A DNA stretch of 64,000 nt from Treponema socranskii subsp. buccale (GCF_024181585.1 NZ_CP054258.1:806001-870000), one strand, 5' to 3'; shown: positions 49,587 to 58,643, counted from the stretch's first letter. Made by a program: numbers and translations. The notes: a model not told the origin generated them from the letters alone.

Positions 49587-51776
49587 ATGGGTGGTATTCA
49601 AAAAAAAGGCGGACTGCTTGCGGCAGCCGCAAAAAAAACCGATGTGAAGGGCGGTGCGAAAGCGTCCGCGGTGAAAAAAACTCAAGCGAAAGAAAAGCGC
49701 GCAGAATCCGCAAAATCGAAGAGCGCAAAGCCGAAAACGGCAGCGAAAAAAACGGCTTCCGCCGTAGGCAAAAAGAGCGCGGCAAAAGAGACGAAAATGA
49801 CTCGGAGCGCTGCGGAAAAAAACGCGGCGAAAACTTCAGCCGGAACTTCGCGAGAAGCAGCAAAAACCGCTTCCGGCGGAACGCGTTCGTCGGCTGCGAA
49901 AAGACTTTCCGACATTGCCAAACGACCGACTCCGAAACACGGTGTATACGACGAAGACAGCATTTTACACCTCGAAGGGCTCGAACACATACGGCTCCGG
50001 CCCGGCATGTATATCGGCAGTCTCGGCGACGGATCGAACGAAAACGACGGCATCTATATTTTATTAAAAGAAGGTATCGACAATGCGGTCGACGAATTTT
50101 CTCAAGGCTTCGGAAAGCGGATCGATATCGATATCCGCGACGGGCGCGTAAAAATCCGCGATTACGGGCGCGGCATTCCGCTCGGCAAACTCGACGACTG
50201 CGTATCGAACGTAAACACCGGCGCAAAGTACAACAATACGGTGTTCAAGCAGGCGATCGGCATGAACGGCGTCGGCATCAAAGCGACGAACGCGCTCTCT
50301 TCGTATTTCCGTGCAGCGTCGGTGCGCGACGGCAAAATGGCCGTCGTCGAATACGCGCACGGCGAAAAGACGGGCGAAAAACTCGGCAAAGCGAAAGACG
50401 GCGTCAAAAACGGCACCTACCTCGAATTCGTTCCCGACGAAGAAATTTTCGGCCCGTACACGTTCAATATGGACATGATCGAAAAGCGTTTGTGGAATTA
50501 CGCTTACCTCAATCCGGGGCTCCTCATCAGCTGCAACGGTAAAGAATATAAAAGCGAAAAAGGATTGGAAGATTTGCTTTTAAACGAAATGGGAAAGAGC
50601 AAGCCGCTCTATCCTATGTTTTCGTATAACGGCAAAGCGATTCAATTCGTCCTCACGCATACGAACAGCCTCGACAAATTCGTTTATTCGTTCGTAAACG
50701 GACAGAGCACCGAAGACGGCGGTACCCACGTAACGTCTTTTCTCGACGGCTTTACGAAGGGTATCAGCGCCTTTTATAAAAAAGAATACGACGTACGCGA
50801 TGCGGCGGGGGGACTTTTCGTCGCGCTCAAAATCGGCATCGACAATCCCATGTTTACGAGCCAGACGAAAAACAAGCTCGGCAACGTCGAAGTGCGCTCG
50901 CCGATCATGAAAGAAACGCAGTTCGCGATCGACGATTGGCTGCGTCACAATCCCGACGTCGCAGGCGCGATCGAAGAAAAAATTATTAAAAATCAAAAAG
51001 CGCACGCCGAAATCAATAACGTTACCGACAAGCAGATCCGCGAAGCGGCAAAGAGCGTTACGCTCAAAATCCCCAAACTCAAAGACTGCCGTTATCACGT
51101 GCAGGACGGAGAAGAAGGCGCGGAGTCGATGATCTTTATAACGGAAGGCGATTCGGCAACCGGCTCTATGGTCGGCTGCCGCGACGTTGCAACGCAGGCG
51201 ATTTTTTCACTCCGCGGAAAGCCCGAAAATATGTACGGCAGGCGGAAGTCGGCGCTCTATGAAAACGAAGAACTGAAAAATCTGACTTTTTCGCTCGGCA
51301 TTCAAAAAGATATCGAAGACCTTCGTTACGATAAGATCGTCATTGCAACCGATGCCGATAACGACGGTTTCCATATTCGAAACCTCGTGCTCACGTATTT
51401 TTTGCTGTATTTCGAAGAGATAGTTTTGCGCGGTCACGTGTACATCCTTGAAACGCCGCTGTTCCGCGTGAGAAATAAAACGACGACGCGCTACTGCTAC
51501 AGCGAAGCGTCCCGCGACAAAGAATTGAAAGCGCTCGGAGCGGGCGCGGAAGTGACGCGATTTAAAGGTTTGGGCGAAATCAGCCCGAACGAATTCGGAC
51601 AGTTTATCCGTCCGCGAAAAGAAGGCGACGGTGAAGACCGCGGTATGCATTTGACTCCGGTGTCGATCGAATCGCTGAAAAACGTGCCGAAAGTGCTGCA
51701 GTTTTATATGGGAAAAAATACGCCCGAACGCAGAAACTTTATCGTACATCACCTCGCTTCCGAAATCGACGCGTAA
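49587..51776 (+). CDS. parE: DNA topoisomerase IV subunit B-type protein with Lys/Ala-rich N-terminal tail
   Basis: ATPase subunit of a type IIA topoisomerase, 729 residues. The GHKL ATPase has EGIDNAVDEF (the catalytic-site Glu/Asn), DYGRGIP and GMNGVGIKATNALS; the TOPRIM domain has FITEGDSATGS and IATDADNDGFH; the C-terminus is FKGLGEISPNEF and RRNFIVHHL. SATGS followed by LRGKPENMYGRRKSALYENEEL points to ParE rather than GyrB. The ~115-residue N-terminal tail is Lys/Ala/Ser-rich (such as AKPKTAAKKTASAVGKK) and absent from usual ParE. The next gene is not parC but a LUD protein, so the partner subunit is elsewhere. Confidence 0.87.
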   Translation: MGGIQKKGGLLAAAAKKTDVKGGAKASAVKKTQAKEKRAESAKSKSAKPKTAAKKTASAVGKKSAAKETKMTRSAAEKNAAKTSAGTSREAAKTASGGTRSSAAKRLSDIAKRPTPKHGVYDEDSILHLEGLEHIRLRPGMYIGSLGDGSNENDGIYILLKEGIDNAVDEFSQGFGKRIDIDIRDGRVKIRDYGRGIPLGKLDDCVSNVNTGAKYNNTVFKQAIGMNGVGIKATNALSSYFRAASVRDGKMAVVEYAHGEKTGEKLGKAKDGVKNGTYLEFVPDEEIFGPYTFNMDMIEKRLWNYAYLNPGLLISCNGKEYKSEKGLEDLLLNEMGKSKPLYPMFSYNGKAIQFVLTHTNSLDKFVYSFVNGQSTEDGGTHVTSFLDGFTKGISAFYKKEYDVRDAAGGLFVALKIGIDNPMFTSQTKNKLGNVEVRSPIMKETQFAIDDWLRHNPDVAGAIEEKIIKNQKAHAEINNVTDKQIREAAKSVTLKIPKLKDCRYHVQDGEEGAESMIFITEGDSATGSMVGCRDVATQAIFSLRGKPENMYGRRKSALYENEELKNLTFSLGIQKDIEDLRYDKIVIATDADNDGFHIRNLVLTYFLLYFEEIVLRGHVYILETPLFRVRNKTTTRYCYSEASRDKELKALGAGAEVTRFKGLGEISPNEFGQFIRPRKEGDGEDRGMHLTPVSIESLKNVPKVLQFYMGKNTPERRNFIVHHLASEIDA

Positions 51777-51788
51777 GCGGAGGAGCTT

Positions 51789-52427
51789 ATGGATAAGGCG
51801 GAACGGATCAGAAACGAAAAACTCGGAGCAGGCCTCATAAAAGCGCTTTCGCTTCGGCACTTCGACGCTTATTATTGTGCGTCGTCTTCGGAGGCGGCCG
51901 AAAAAATTCTCTCGCTCATACCGAAAACGGATGTCGTATCCTGGGGCGGCTCCATGACGATGGAAGCGCTCGGTGTCATAGATCGCGTAAAAAAAGGCGG
52001 ATGGCGCGTCATCGACCGCAGCACGGCACAGTCGCAGGAAGAGAAAATCGAAATCATGAGGCGCGCCCTTTTGTGCGATACGTATTTGACGGGCGCGAAC
52101 GCGATTTCGGAAGACGGCGAAATCGTCAACGTCGACGGAAACGGTAACCGAGTTGCAGCGATGACTTTCGGCCCGAGAAGCGTCATCGTCGCGTGCGGTA
52201 TGAACAAAGTCGTAAAGACCGCCGAAGACGCGACTTCCCGCGCGCGCAATACGGCGGCTCCCGTCAATGCGCAGCGCTTCGATATATGCACGCCCTGCAA
52301 AACGACGGGAAGCTGCGCCGACTGCAAAAGCACCGACAGCATCTGCTCGTACATCGTGCGCACGCGCTTGTGCAAACCTGCGGGAAGGATCAAAGTCGTT
52401 CTCGTCGGAGAAACGCTCGGCTTTTAA
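51789..52427 (+). CDS. LUD domain protein (LutC/YkgG-like, stand-alone)
   Basis: A 212-residue protein of the LUD (lactate utilisation) family. It has the signature VSWGGSMTMEALGVID, the helix LLCDTYLTGANAISEDGEIVNVD, and a C-terminal cysteine-rich segment CTPCKTTGSCADCKSTDSIC. In the operon form LutC works with LutA and LutB in lactate oxidation; here no such genes are adjacent, so the role is open. The Cys cluster could bind a metal. ATG at 51789 has GGAGGAG 7 nt upstream, 12 nt after parE stop, so cotranscription with parE is likely. Confidence 0.87.
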   Translation: MDKAERIRNEKLGAGLIKALSLRHFDAYYCASSSEAAEKILSLIPKTDVVSWGGSMTMEALGVIDRVKKGGWRVIDRSTAQSQEEKIEIMRRALLCDTYLTGANAISEDGEIVNVDGNGNRVAAMTFGPRSVIVACGMNKVVKTAEDATSRARNTAAPVNAQRFDICTPCKTTGSCADCKSTDSICSYIVRTRLCKPAGRIKVVLVGETLGF

Positions 52428-52522
52428 TTATAAAAAAAATTGACAACGGGATTCTAACGGGAGGAGAACTCCGAGACGACCGCAATTTTGTGCCGCTCAA
52501 TCGGCAATAACAGGAGTAGTAT

Positions 52523-53185
52523 ATGAAAAAAAATACGATATTGTTGTTTTTACTTATGATGACAGTATGGTCATTTGCCGAGGATGTAAAAATCATAAGG
52601 ATGATGACCGACGGCACGGAAGTTGCCGAATACTATTCTGCAGATATTGAAAGTCTGGTTATTTTTGATTCGGATAGTAACGGGTATAGAACACAGGATA
52701 TTCGGGGTTTGGAAAAATTAAAGCACTTAAAAGTTTTGGTATTTCAAACTTTACCTTTCCTTAAAAATTATGACTTCCTTAAAGAAGTATCGACTGTAGA
52801 AGAGTTATATTTCGGTTCGGTACATTTTTCAGATTTTTCCGTTTTATCCGGTATGACAAAATTAAAAAAAGTGGAACATAATGGTTATATGCCGAAAGAA
52901 AGTATTGAAAAGATACGTTCCGAAGGCTTGGATTTTTCTTTTTGTCCGGATTTGGAATTGTTTGTTTTAGACCCCTTGAAAGAACGTTTTGATTTTATAC
53001 CGGATATAAAAGTATCGTCTAAAAAGGTTTGGCTGCGGATGTACAATCAACCGATAACACGTGACAAGCTGAGTAAAGGGGAACAAGAAATATTGAAAAG
53101 GTTTTTAAAGGTAACTCTTTTTCTTGAAAATACGGCAAGTGATCGCGGAAATCAATTTTTAGCTAAAACGAGCAGGATGTCATAG
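52523..53185 (+). CDS. Exported leucine-repeat-like hypothetical protein, AT-rich
   Basis: A 220-residue protein with a signal peptide (NTILLFLLMMTVWSFA). The middle shows repeating leucine strands of the LRR kind: LESLVIF-like (IESLVIFDSDSN), LKHLKVLVFQTLPFL, VEELYFGSVHFSDFSVL and MTKLKKVEHNG. I do not recognise a specific family. The gene is clearly more AT-rich with different codon use from the flanking genes, which suggests transfer or recent insertion. RBS AGGAG at 52514-52518. It ends directly next to a scrap of another gene's 3' end (53186-53257). Confidence 0.7.
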   Translation: MKKNTILLFLLMMTVWSFAEDVKIIRMMTDGTEVAEYYSADIESLVIFDSDSNGYRTQDIRGLEKLKHLKVLVFQTLPFLKNYDFLKEVSTVEELYFGSVHFSDFSVLSGMTKLKKVEHNGYMPKESIEKIRSEGLDFSFCPDLELFVLDPLKERFDFIPDIKVSSKKVWLRMYNQPITRDKLSKGEQEILKRFLKVTLFLENTASDRGNQFLAKTSRMS

Positions 53186-53257
53186 GTAAAGGTGCGCTTA
53201 CGGGACGGCACGGAAGGCTGGTGCTTTGCGGGATATGTAGCGACGAAAAAGCCGTGA
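53186..53257 (+). pseudogene. 3'-end scrap of an FGE-SH3-type gene
   Basis: Reads VKVRLRDGTEGWCFAGYVAT KKP and a stop with no start in front. It nearly matches the last 23 residues of the intact gene at 53447-54547 (IKVRLSDGKEGWCFAGYVTA KKP). At the DNA level the two tails differ at only a few positions. The front of the copy is missing, apparently replaced by the AT-rich ORF ending at 53185. Confidence 0.8.
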
Positions 53258-53276
53258 ACGGGCAGGAAAGTTTTGT

Positions 53277-53450
53277 ATGAAAGAACCCGTAACGCTGTAT
53301 ACATTGGATCGGCTCGAATACAGTCAGGAAATATTGCTGTACAGAGAGCCGAAAGAACTGTCGCTGACGATATGGGTTATCGTTTCGCTGTTCGTCGCGG
53401 TTATATGCTGGATCGTATTCGGCAAAATGGAAGAAGGTTTATTAATATGA
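53277..53450 (+). pseudogene. Truncated HlyD-family secretion protein, N-terminal piece
   Basis: ATG at 53277 with AGGAAAG upstream gives a 57-residue ORF: MKEPVTLYTLDRLEYSQEIL..., then a charged segment YREPKELS and one membrane helix (LTIWVIVSLFVAVICWIVFG), then KMEEGLLI and a stop. This is the layout of the cytosolic start and membrane anchor of HlyD-type membrane fusion proteins, which normally continue for ~350 residues into a periplasmic coiled-coil and barrel. The rest is missing here. The last codons overlap the start of the next gene (ATGA at 53447-53450). A short real protein cannot be excluded. Confidence 0.65.
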
Positions 53451-54547
53451 AAAGACTATTTTTAGGAATAATTATATTGTTGAGCGCCTGCCGCGTATTC
53501 GGCGAAGATGCGGCAGACAGGATGGTATTGGTAAAAGGCGGAACGTATACGAATCCTCTCGGCAGCGGGGAAACAAAACGTGTTAAGCTGGCCGATTTTT
53601 ATATATCGGCAGTGCAGGTTACCGTCGGCGATTATCAGGCGTATCTTAAAGAAACGGATCCGAGTTCCGAATATCTTAATATGGAAAAACTGGGACGCAA
53701 TTACGAACAACCCGTTACTGTCTCATTTCCAATGGGGTATATAACGTGGTTCGATGCGCTGGAGTATTGTAATTGGCTGAGTAAAAAGAGGGGATACCGG
53801 CCTGTATACGAGATTTGCGCGGAAAAGAAAAAAGGCAATTACCTGAAAGATAAGGCCGATTATCCGGCTGATGCCCTGGTAAAATGGGATAAAGAAGCGG
53901 ACGGGTATCGCTTGGCGACGGTAGCCGAATGGGAGTATGCGGCGTCGGCGCGGGGGACGAATTTCGATTACGGTTCGGCAAAGAGTCCGAGTGTACTCGA
54001 TGAAGCGTGGTTGTATGAAAATGCAAACTTTGAATTCCATCCGGTCGGGCTGAAAAAGCCGAATGCGTTGGGTTTGTATGATATGCTGGGCAATATGTTC
54101 GAGTGGTGTTGGGATTTGGCTGAGACTCCCGAGGAGAGGAAAGACTATTATAGGGCTACAAAAGGGTCGTCTTATAATTTCAGTATAGCTGAATCTTCCA
54201 TGCTCTGGCGGTCTTCATTTTATCCGCTTAGAATCCGTTATTCAACGCACGGATTTCGGCTGGTTCGAAGCGTAGCGGAAGTTTCCAAAATCCGGCCGGG
54301 ACTTTTCGGCAGCCGTTATTCGGCGGGTAAGAGAGTATATGCAACGGATAACTTAAATATTCGCGCGGCTCCGAATTTGCGGGCGGAAAAAGTCGTATTG
54401 GCAGCAAAGGGGAGTCCGCTTACGGTACTTGAAGAGGGGAAAAGGGAAACGATAAACGGAATCACGGCTCCGTGGATAAAGGTACGCTTATCGGACGGGA
54501 AGGAAGGCTGGTGCTTTGCAGGATATGTAACGGCGAAAAAGCCGTGA
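53447..54547 (+). CDS. FGE/SUMF1-domain lipoprotein with C-terminal SH3 domain
   Basis: A 366-residue exported protein: likely lipobox LLSAC with Cys15. The FGE-sulfatase-type domain covers ~25-280 (MVLVKGGTYTNPL, FYISAVQVTVGDYQAYLKET, VSFPMGYITWFDALEYCNWL, GYRLATVAEWEYAASARGTN, NALGLYDMLGNMFEWCWDL). A bacterial SH3 domain follows (VYATDNLNIRAAPNLRAEKV ... SDGKEGWCFAGYVTA). SH3b domains bind peptidoglycan or peptides. ATG at 53447 is preferred over the upstream in-frame start at 53273 because the signal sequence begins there. Related to the lipoprotein at 17677. It is the intact member of a locus that also holds a scrap of a similar gene. Confidence 0.85.
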   Translation: MKRLFLGIIILLSACRVFGEDAADRMVLVKGGTYTNPLGSGETKRVKLADFYISAVQVTVGDYQAYLKETDPSSEYLNMEKLGRNYEQPVTVSFPMGYITWFDALEYCNWLSKKRGYRPVYEICAEKKKGNYLKDKADYPADALVKWDKEADGYRLATVAEWEYAASARGTNFDYGSAKSPSVLDEAWLYENANFEFHPVGLKKPNALGLYDMLGNMFEWCWDLAETPEERKDYYRATKGSSYNFSIAESSMLWRSSFYPLRIRYSTHGFRLVRSVAEVSKIRPGLFGSRYSAGKRVYATDNLNIRAAPNLRAEKVVLAAKGSPLTVLEEGKRETINGITAPWIKVRLSDGKEGWCFAGYVTAKKP

Positions 54548-54621
54548 ACGAAATACCGGCTTGATTTCAGCGGGGTGCGGTAAGAGCGGAAGCGAAAGAG
54601 AATAAGTCTGTGCCCCGCCCT

Positions 54622-55260
54622 CTAATCGACCTTCCCCGAGAGCTTTTTCGCGAGGATGCAGGCGCCTTCGACTATCGCTTCGTGTTCGACCGGCGCTATC
54701 CGCGCGTATAATGTGTCGGGCGTATCGCCGGGCATGACGTCTACTTTTTTTTGCACGAGGATCGCCCCCGTGTCGCAGCCCGAATCCACAAAATGTACGG
54801 TGCAGCCGCTTTCCCTTTCGCCTTCGGCGATGACCGTTTCGTGTACGCGCCGACCCCACATACCCACTCCTCCGAATTTCGGAAGCAGGGCGGGATGCAG
54901 ATTGATGATCTTTCCGCCGTACTCGCCTATTATGGGGCCGCATAAAACCGTGAGCCAGCCCGCAAGCACGATCGCGTCCGCTTTGTGTTTTTTGCATGCG
55001 GCGAGAGCCGCGTTCGAAACGGCGAGGCGCTTTTCATCGCGCGATGCGGCCTCCGCTTTTTCTTTTCCGAGTACCGCGTACGCGCTTACGAGCTCCGTCG
55101 CGATTCCGGCTTTTTTTGCACGTTCGAGCGCATAAGCGTCTTTTCTGTCGCTTACGACAAGACGGATGCGGTATGGGCACGAAGCGCGGGATTTTTCATA
55201 ATCGATGAGCGCCTGCAAATTCGTGCCGCTTCCCGAAACGAACACTGCGATCGAAAGCAT
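54622..55260 (-). CDS. purN: Phosphoribosylglycinamide formyltransferase
   Basis: Transfers a formyl group from 10-formyl-THF to GAR, step 3 of purine synthesis, 212 residues. Signatures: IAVFVSGSGTNLQALID at the start, ADAIVLAGWLTVLCG, INLHPALLPKFGGVGMWG and ESGCTVHFVDSGCDTGAILVQ, with the catalytic Asn/His/Asp set (N in INLHPALLP, H in that motif, D in VDSGCDTG). The usual G-x-x-A in this segment is present as MWGRRVHETV, a slight insertion. ATG at 55260 begins 1 nt after the purM stop with a GAGGGG site. Last gene of the purE-C-F-M-N operon. Confidence 0.95.
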   Translation of the reverse strand: MLSIAVFVSGSGTNLQALIDYEKSRASCPYRIRLVVSDRKDAYALERAKKAGIATELVSAYAVLGKEKAEAASRDEKRLAVSNAALAACKKHKADAIVLAGWLTVLCGPIIGEYGGKIINLHPALLPKFGGVGMWGRRVHETVIAEGERESGCTVHFVDSGCDTGAILVQKKVDVMPGDTPDTLYARIAPVEHEAIVEGACILAKKLSGKVD

Positions 55261-55261
55261 T

Positions 55262-56377
55262 TCACCCCTCAAAGAGCGTCATCGCTTTATTGCCTTTGAC
55301 GTTTCCGCGGATTTCTTTTTCGGATGCGGCGACGCGCCCTATCGTATAGGCTTTCATGTCGGGGATGCCTTTGACCGAAAAGCGCTTTGCGTGTTTGTTG
55401 AACCGGTCGACGATCGCGCAGGCGTCGCTTTTTTTTACTGCAAGCACAAAGCCGATTCCCATATTGAACGTTTCGAACATGCGCTTTTCGTCGGCTCCCC
55501 GCCTTACGAGCTCCGCAAAAATAGGGGGCACGTCCCAGCTTCCGTTTTTAATAATCGATATGAGCTGTTTTTGATTTTCCTTTGCACGGGGATACATGCG
55601 CGGGAGATTTTCATAAAAGCCGCCGCCCGTGATGTGTACCATGCCGTGTATCGAAGTCCGGTACGTTTTGAGCACGTCCATAACCGGCCGCACGTAGATG
55701 CGCGTCGGCGTCAAAAGCACATCCCCGATCGTTTTTCGACCATGCTTTCCGTCCGAACAAAAAGGTTCGTTGAAATCGGTAACGAGTTTTCGCACGAGCG
55801 AATAGCCGTTCGAATGAACGCCTGTCGACGAAAGACCGATGAGTACGTCTCCCGCTCGTATTTTGCCGCCGGTTATAAGCTCTTTTTTTTCACCGATGCC
55901 TACGCCGAAACCCGCAACGTCGTATTTGCCCTTGTCGTAAAAGCCCGGCATTTCAGCGGTTTCGCCTCCGAGCAGCGCGCAGCCCGCATCTTTACAGCCT
56001 GCGGCGATTCCTTCTACGATTTTACCCGCGATCTTCGCGTCGAGCGAACCGCAGGCGATGTAGTCGAGAAAAAAAAGCGTCGGTACACCGGAACAGAGGA
56101 TATCGTTGACGCTCATTGCAACGCAGTCGATGCCGACGGTATCGTATTTTTTCATCTTAAAGGCGATGTCGAGTTTTGTGCCGACGCCGTCCGTACCGCT
56201 TACCATGACGGGTTCTTTGATGTGTTTCGGCACGGCGAACATACCGTTGAAGCTTCCGATACCCGTCAAAAGTCCCGGGATCGCGGTTTTTGCCGCCGAT
56301 TTTTTGTATTCGTCGACCGCTTTATATCCTTCGCCGACGTCGACGCCGCTTTTTTTGTAATCGATGGTTTTCGCCAT
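55262..56377 (-). CDS. purM: Phosphoribosylformylglycinamidine cyclo-ligase
   Basis: AIR synthetase, step 5 of purine synthesis, 371 residues. It opens YKKSGVDVGEGYKAVDEYKK, then SGTDGVGTKLDIAFKM (nucleotide and substrate site), VNDILCSGVPTLFFLDYIAC, LLGGETAEMPGFYDKG and ITGGGFYENLPRM. The ATP-binding region and length fit PurM. A 49-nt AT-rich gap with ATTAATTAATAAT separates it from purF. The operon orders the enzymes purE-C-F-M-N; purD, purL, purH and purB are not here. Confidence 0.96.
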   Translation of the reverse strand: MAKTIDYKKSGVDVGEGYKAVDEYKKSAAKTAIPGLLTGIGSFNGMFAVPKHIKEPVMVSGTDGVGTKLDIAFKMKKYDTVGIDCVAMSVNDILCSGVPTLFFLDYIACGSLDAKIAGKIVEGIAAGCKDAGCALLGGETAEMPGFYDKGKYDVAGFGVGIGEKKELITGGKIRAGDVLIGLSSTGVHSNGYSLVRKLVTDFNEPFCSDGKHGRKTIGDVLLTPTRIYVRPVMDVLKTYRTSIHGMVHITGGGFYENLPRMYPRAKENQKQLISIIKNGSWDVPPIFAELVRRGADEKRMFETFNMGIGFVLAVKKSDACAIVDRFNKHAKRFSVKGIPDMKAYTIGRVAASEKEIRGNVKGNKAMTLFEG

Positions 56378-56426
56378 ATCGCCCCCGTAAAAACGTCAGT
56401 CCGATATTATTAATTAATAATTTTAA

Positions 56427-57869
56427 CTAGCACCGCAGCTGTGCGCTTCGGATTTCTCCGGGCACCGCTACGGGATATTCGCCGGTAAAGCAGCCTTTGC
56501 AGTAACCGTATTGTTCGGGATTGCACGAACGAAGCGCTTCGAGCATGCCGTCCATACTCAAAAACGCGAGCGAATCGGCACCGATCTCTTTGCATATCGC
56601 TTCGACATCGTGATCCGATGAGATGAGTTCCGCTCTGCGCGGCGTATCGATTCCGAAATAACACGGAAATTTTACCGGCGGGCTTGAAACGCGGAAGTGC
56701 ACTTCTTTTGCACCCGCTTTGCGCAGTATTTGAATGAGGCGTCTGCTCGTCGTACCCCGCACGATCGAATCGTCTATGACTATGACACGCTTTCCGTTTA
56801 TTTCGTTTTTGATCGTGTTGAGTTTGACGAATACGGTATTTTCCCGCTCTTTTTGCGTCGGCGCGATAAACGATCTGCCGATGTATTTATTTTTGACGAT
56901 ACCCGTCGCATAGGGGATACCCGCCGCCCGCGAATAGCCGAGTGCGGCTCCGAGTCCGCTGTCGGGCACACCGATGACGACGTCCGCCGATACGGGATTT
57001 TCTTTTGCAAGCATGGCGCCCATGCGAAGCCGCGCTTCCTGCACGGGGATTTCGTCGAGTACCGAGTCCGGGCGAGCGAAGTACACGTATTCGAAAATAC
57101 ACGAACGCTTCGACGTCTTTTCACCGAACTCGAACGAAAGCACACCGTCGCCGTTGATGATGACGATTTCGCCGGGACGGATATCGCGCACGAAGTCGGC
57201 TCCCATCGCGTCGATAGCGCAGCTTTCGCTTGCGAGTACCCAGCCGCCTGCAAGCTTTCCGAGACAGAGCGGGCGGATACCGTTCGGATCGCGCGCACCG
57301 ATGAGGCAGTCCTGCGTCATAACGCAGAGCGCGAACGAACCTTTGATAAGCTGAATCGTATCGGTGAGTGCGCGTTCGAGTCCCTTTTTATAGCTTTTTG
57401 CGATGAATTTGACGATCACTTCCGTATCGCTCGTCGAATTGAACGACGAGCCGCTTTCTTCGAGCATTTCGCGAAGCTGTTCGTAATTGACAAGCTGACC
57501 GTTGTGCGCGACGGCGACGGTGCCGAGCTTAAAGCGGTAGACCATGGGCTGTGCGTTTTCGATCGTACAGCCGCCGGCGGTCGCATAGCGGACGTGGGCG
57601 ACGGCGATCCTTCCCGAAAGTGAATCGAGGTTTTCGCGTTTAAAGACATCGGCGACGAGACCCATAAGCTTATGCACTTTGACGTCGCTTCCGTCCGACA
57701 CGGCAATTCCCGCGCTTTCCTGTCCGCGGTGCTGCAGCGAATACATGCCGTAGTAGGCGAGGGAAGAAGCGCTCATTGCCGACGTATCGATCGGGTCGGC
57801 GTTCAAATACACGCCGACGACGCCGCATTCGTCGTGGAGAACATCTTCTTCATCGGTTAAATCGTTCAT
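56427..57869 (-). CDS. purF: Amidophosphoribosyltransferase (iron-sulfur type)
   Basis: First committed enzyme of purine synthesis, moving the amide of glutamine to PRPP. The 480-residue protein has a 14-residue propeptide ending before Cys15 (HDECGVVGVYL), as in the B. subtilis type that is self-processed. The glutaminase domain shows YSLQHRGQESAGIA and GTVAVAHNGQLVNYEQL; the PRPP site is VIVIDDSIVRGTTSRR. Four cysteines fit a 4Fe-4S cluster: SCIFEYVYF, FPCYFGID and the pair in YGYCKGCFTG. Iron-sulfur PurF is oxygen-sensitive, in line with an anaerobe. Conserved ATTAATAATT sequence flanks the gene on both sides. Confidence 0.96.
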   Translation of the reverse strand: MNDLTDEEDVLHDECGVVGVYLNADPIDTSAMSASSLAYYGMYSLQHRGQESAGIAVSDGSDVKVHKLMGLVADVFKRENLDSLSGRIAVAHVRYATAGGCTIENAQPMVYRFKLGTVAVAHNGQLVNYEQLREMLEESGSSFNSTSDTEVIVKFIAKSYKKGLERALTDTIQLIKGSFALCVMTQDCLIGARDPNGIRPLCLGKLAGGWVLASESCAIDAMGADFVRDIRPGEIVIINGDGVLSFEFGEKTSKRSCIFEYVYFARPDSVLDEIPVQEARLRMGAMLAKENPVSADVVIGVPDSGLGAALGYSRAAGIPYATGIVKNKYIGRSFIAPTQKERENTVFVKLNTIKNEINGKRVIVIDDSIVRGTTSRRLIQILRKAGAKEVHFRVSSPPVKFPCYFGIDTPRRAELISSDHDVEAICKEIGADSLAFLSMDGMLEALRSCNPEQYGYCKGCFTGEYPVAVPGEIRSAQLRC

Positions 57870-57917
57870 ACCGCCGCCGTCCGTAAAATTATCAATTAAT
57901 AATTATCGACCTGTTGA

Positions 57918-58643
57918 TCAGAGTTCTTTTTCGATGCGGCCGAGCATTTCGACATAGGCTTCTTTGACGTTACCGAGATCGCGGCGAAAGCGGTCTTTGT
58001 CGAGCTTTTCGTTCGTCTTTGCGTCCCAAAAACGGCACGTATCTGGCGAAATTTCGTCGGCGAGAAATATGACGCCGTCTTTGTCCTTGCCGAATTCGAG
58101 CTTAAAGTCGATAAGGCGCACTCCGCAGCGCAAAAAGAAATGCGTGAGGATCGTGTTGACTTGAGCCGTGATTTCGTAAACGCGATGGAGCTCATCCCAT
58201 GTTGCGGCTCCGATAGCGACCGCGTGGCAGTCGTTGATGAGCGGATCGTCGAGTTCGTCGCACTTGTACGATATTTCAAAAACCGTCGTTTTGAGCGCCG
58301 TACCTTCGGGCACTCCGAGCCGTTTGCTGAACGAGCCTGCGGCGACGTTCCGCACGATCACTTCGAGCGGAATGATTTTCACTTTTTTGCAAAGCACTTC
58401 GCGGTCGGAAAGTTTTTTAATAAAATGCGTCGGCACGTCCCACGAATTGAGCAGCTCGTAGAGCTTTGCCGAGATTTCGTTGTTCATGATGCCCTTGTCT
58501 TCGATCGTGCCTTTTTTTGCGCCGTTGAACGCCGTCGCGGAATCTTTGTATTCCATGATGACGAGGTCGGGATCGGAAGTTGCAAAAATTTTTTTCGCTT
58601 TGCCTTCGTAGAGCTGTTCTTTTTTAACGACGTTTTCGTTCAT
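57918..58643 (-). CDS. purC: SAICAR synthetase
   Basis: Joins CAIR and aspartate in purine synthesis step 7 (PurE product is its substrate), 241 residues. Motifs: [70 protein letters not shown] and LIDFKLEFG. The length and motif order are typical. Its ATG overlaps the purE stop by 4 nt (ATGA), so the two are coupled, matching the flow of product from PurE to PurC. Confidence 0.96.
   Translation of the reverse strand: MNENVVKKEQLYEGKAKKIFATSDPDLVIMEYKDSATAFNGAKKGTIEDKGIMNNEISAKLYELLNSWDVPTHFIKKLSDREVLCKKVKIIPLEVIVRNVAAGSFSKRLGVPEGTALKTTVFEISYKCDELDDPLINDCHAVAIGAATWDELHRVYEITAQVNTILTHFFLRCGVRLIDFKLEFGKDKDGVIFLADEISPDTCRFWDAKTNEKLDKDRFRRDLGNVKEAYVEMLGRIEKEL

Noticed and set aside
53273..53446. 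N-terminal extension of the FGE-SH3 protein
   Set aside because: The signal sequence starts at 53447; the extension is the shifted frame of the HlyD-like piece, which has its own RBS.
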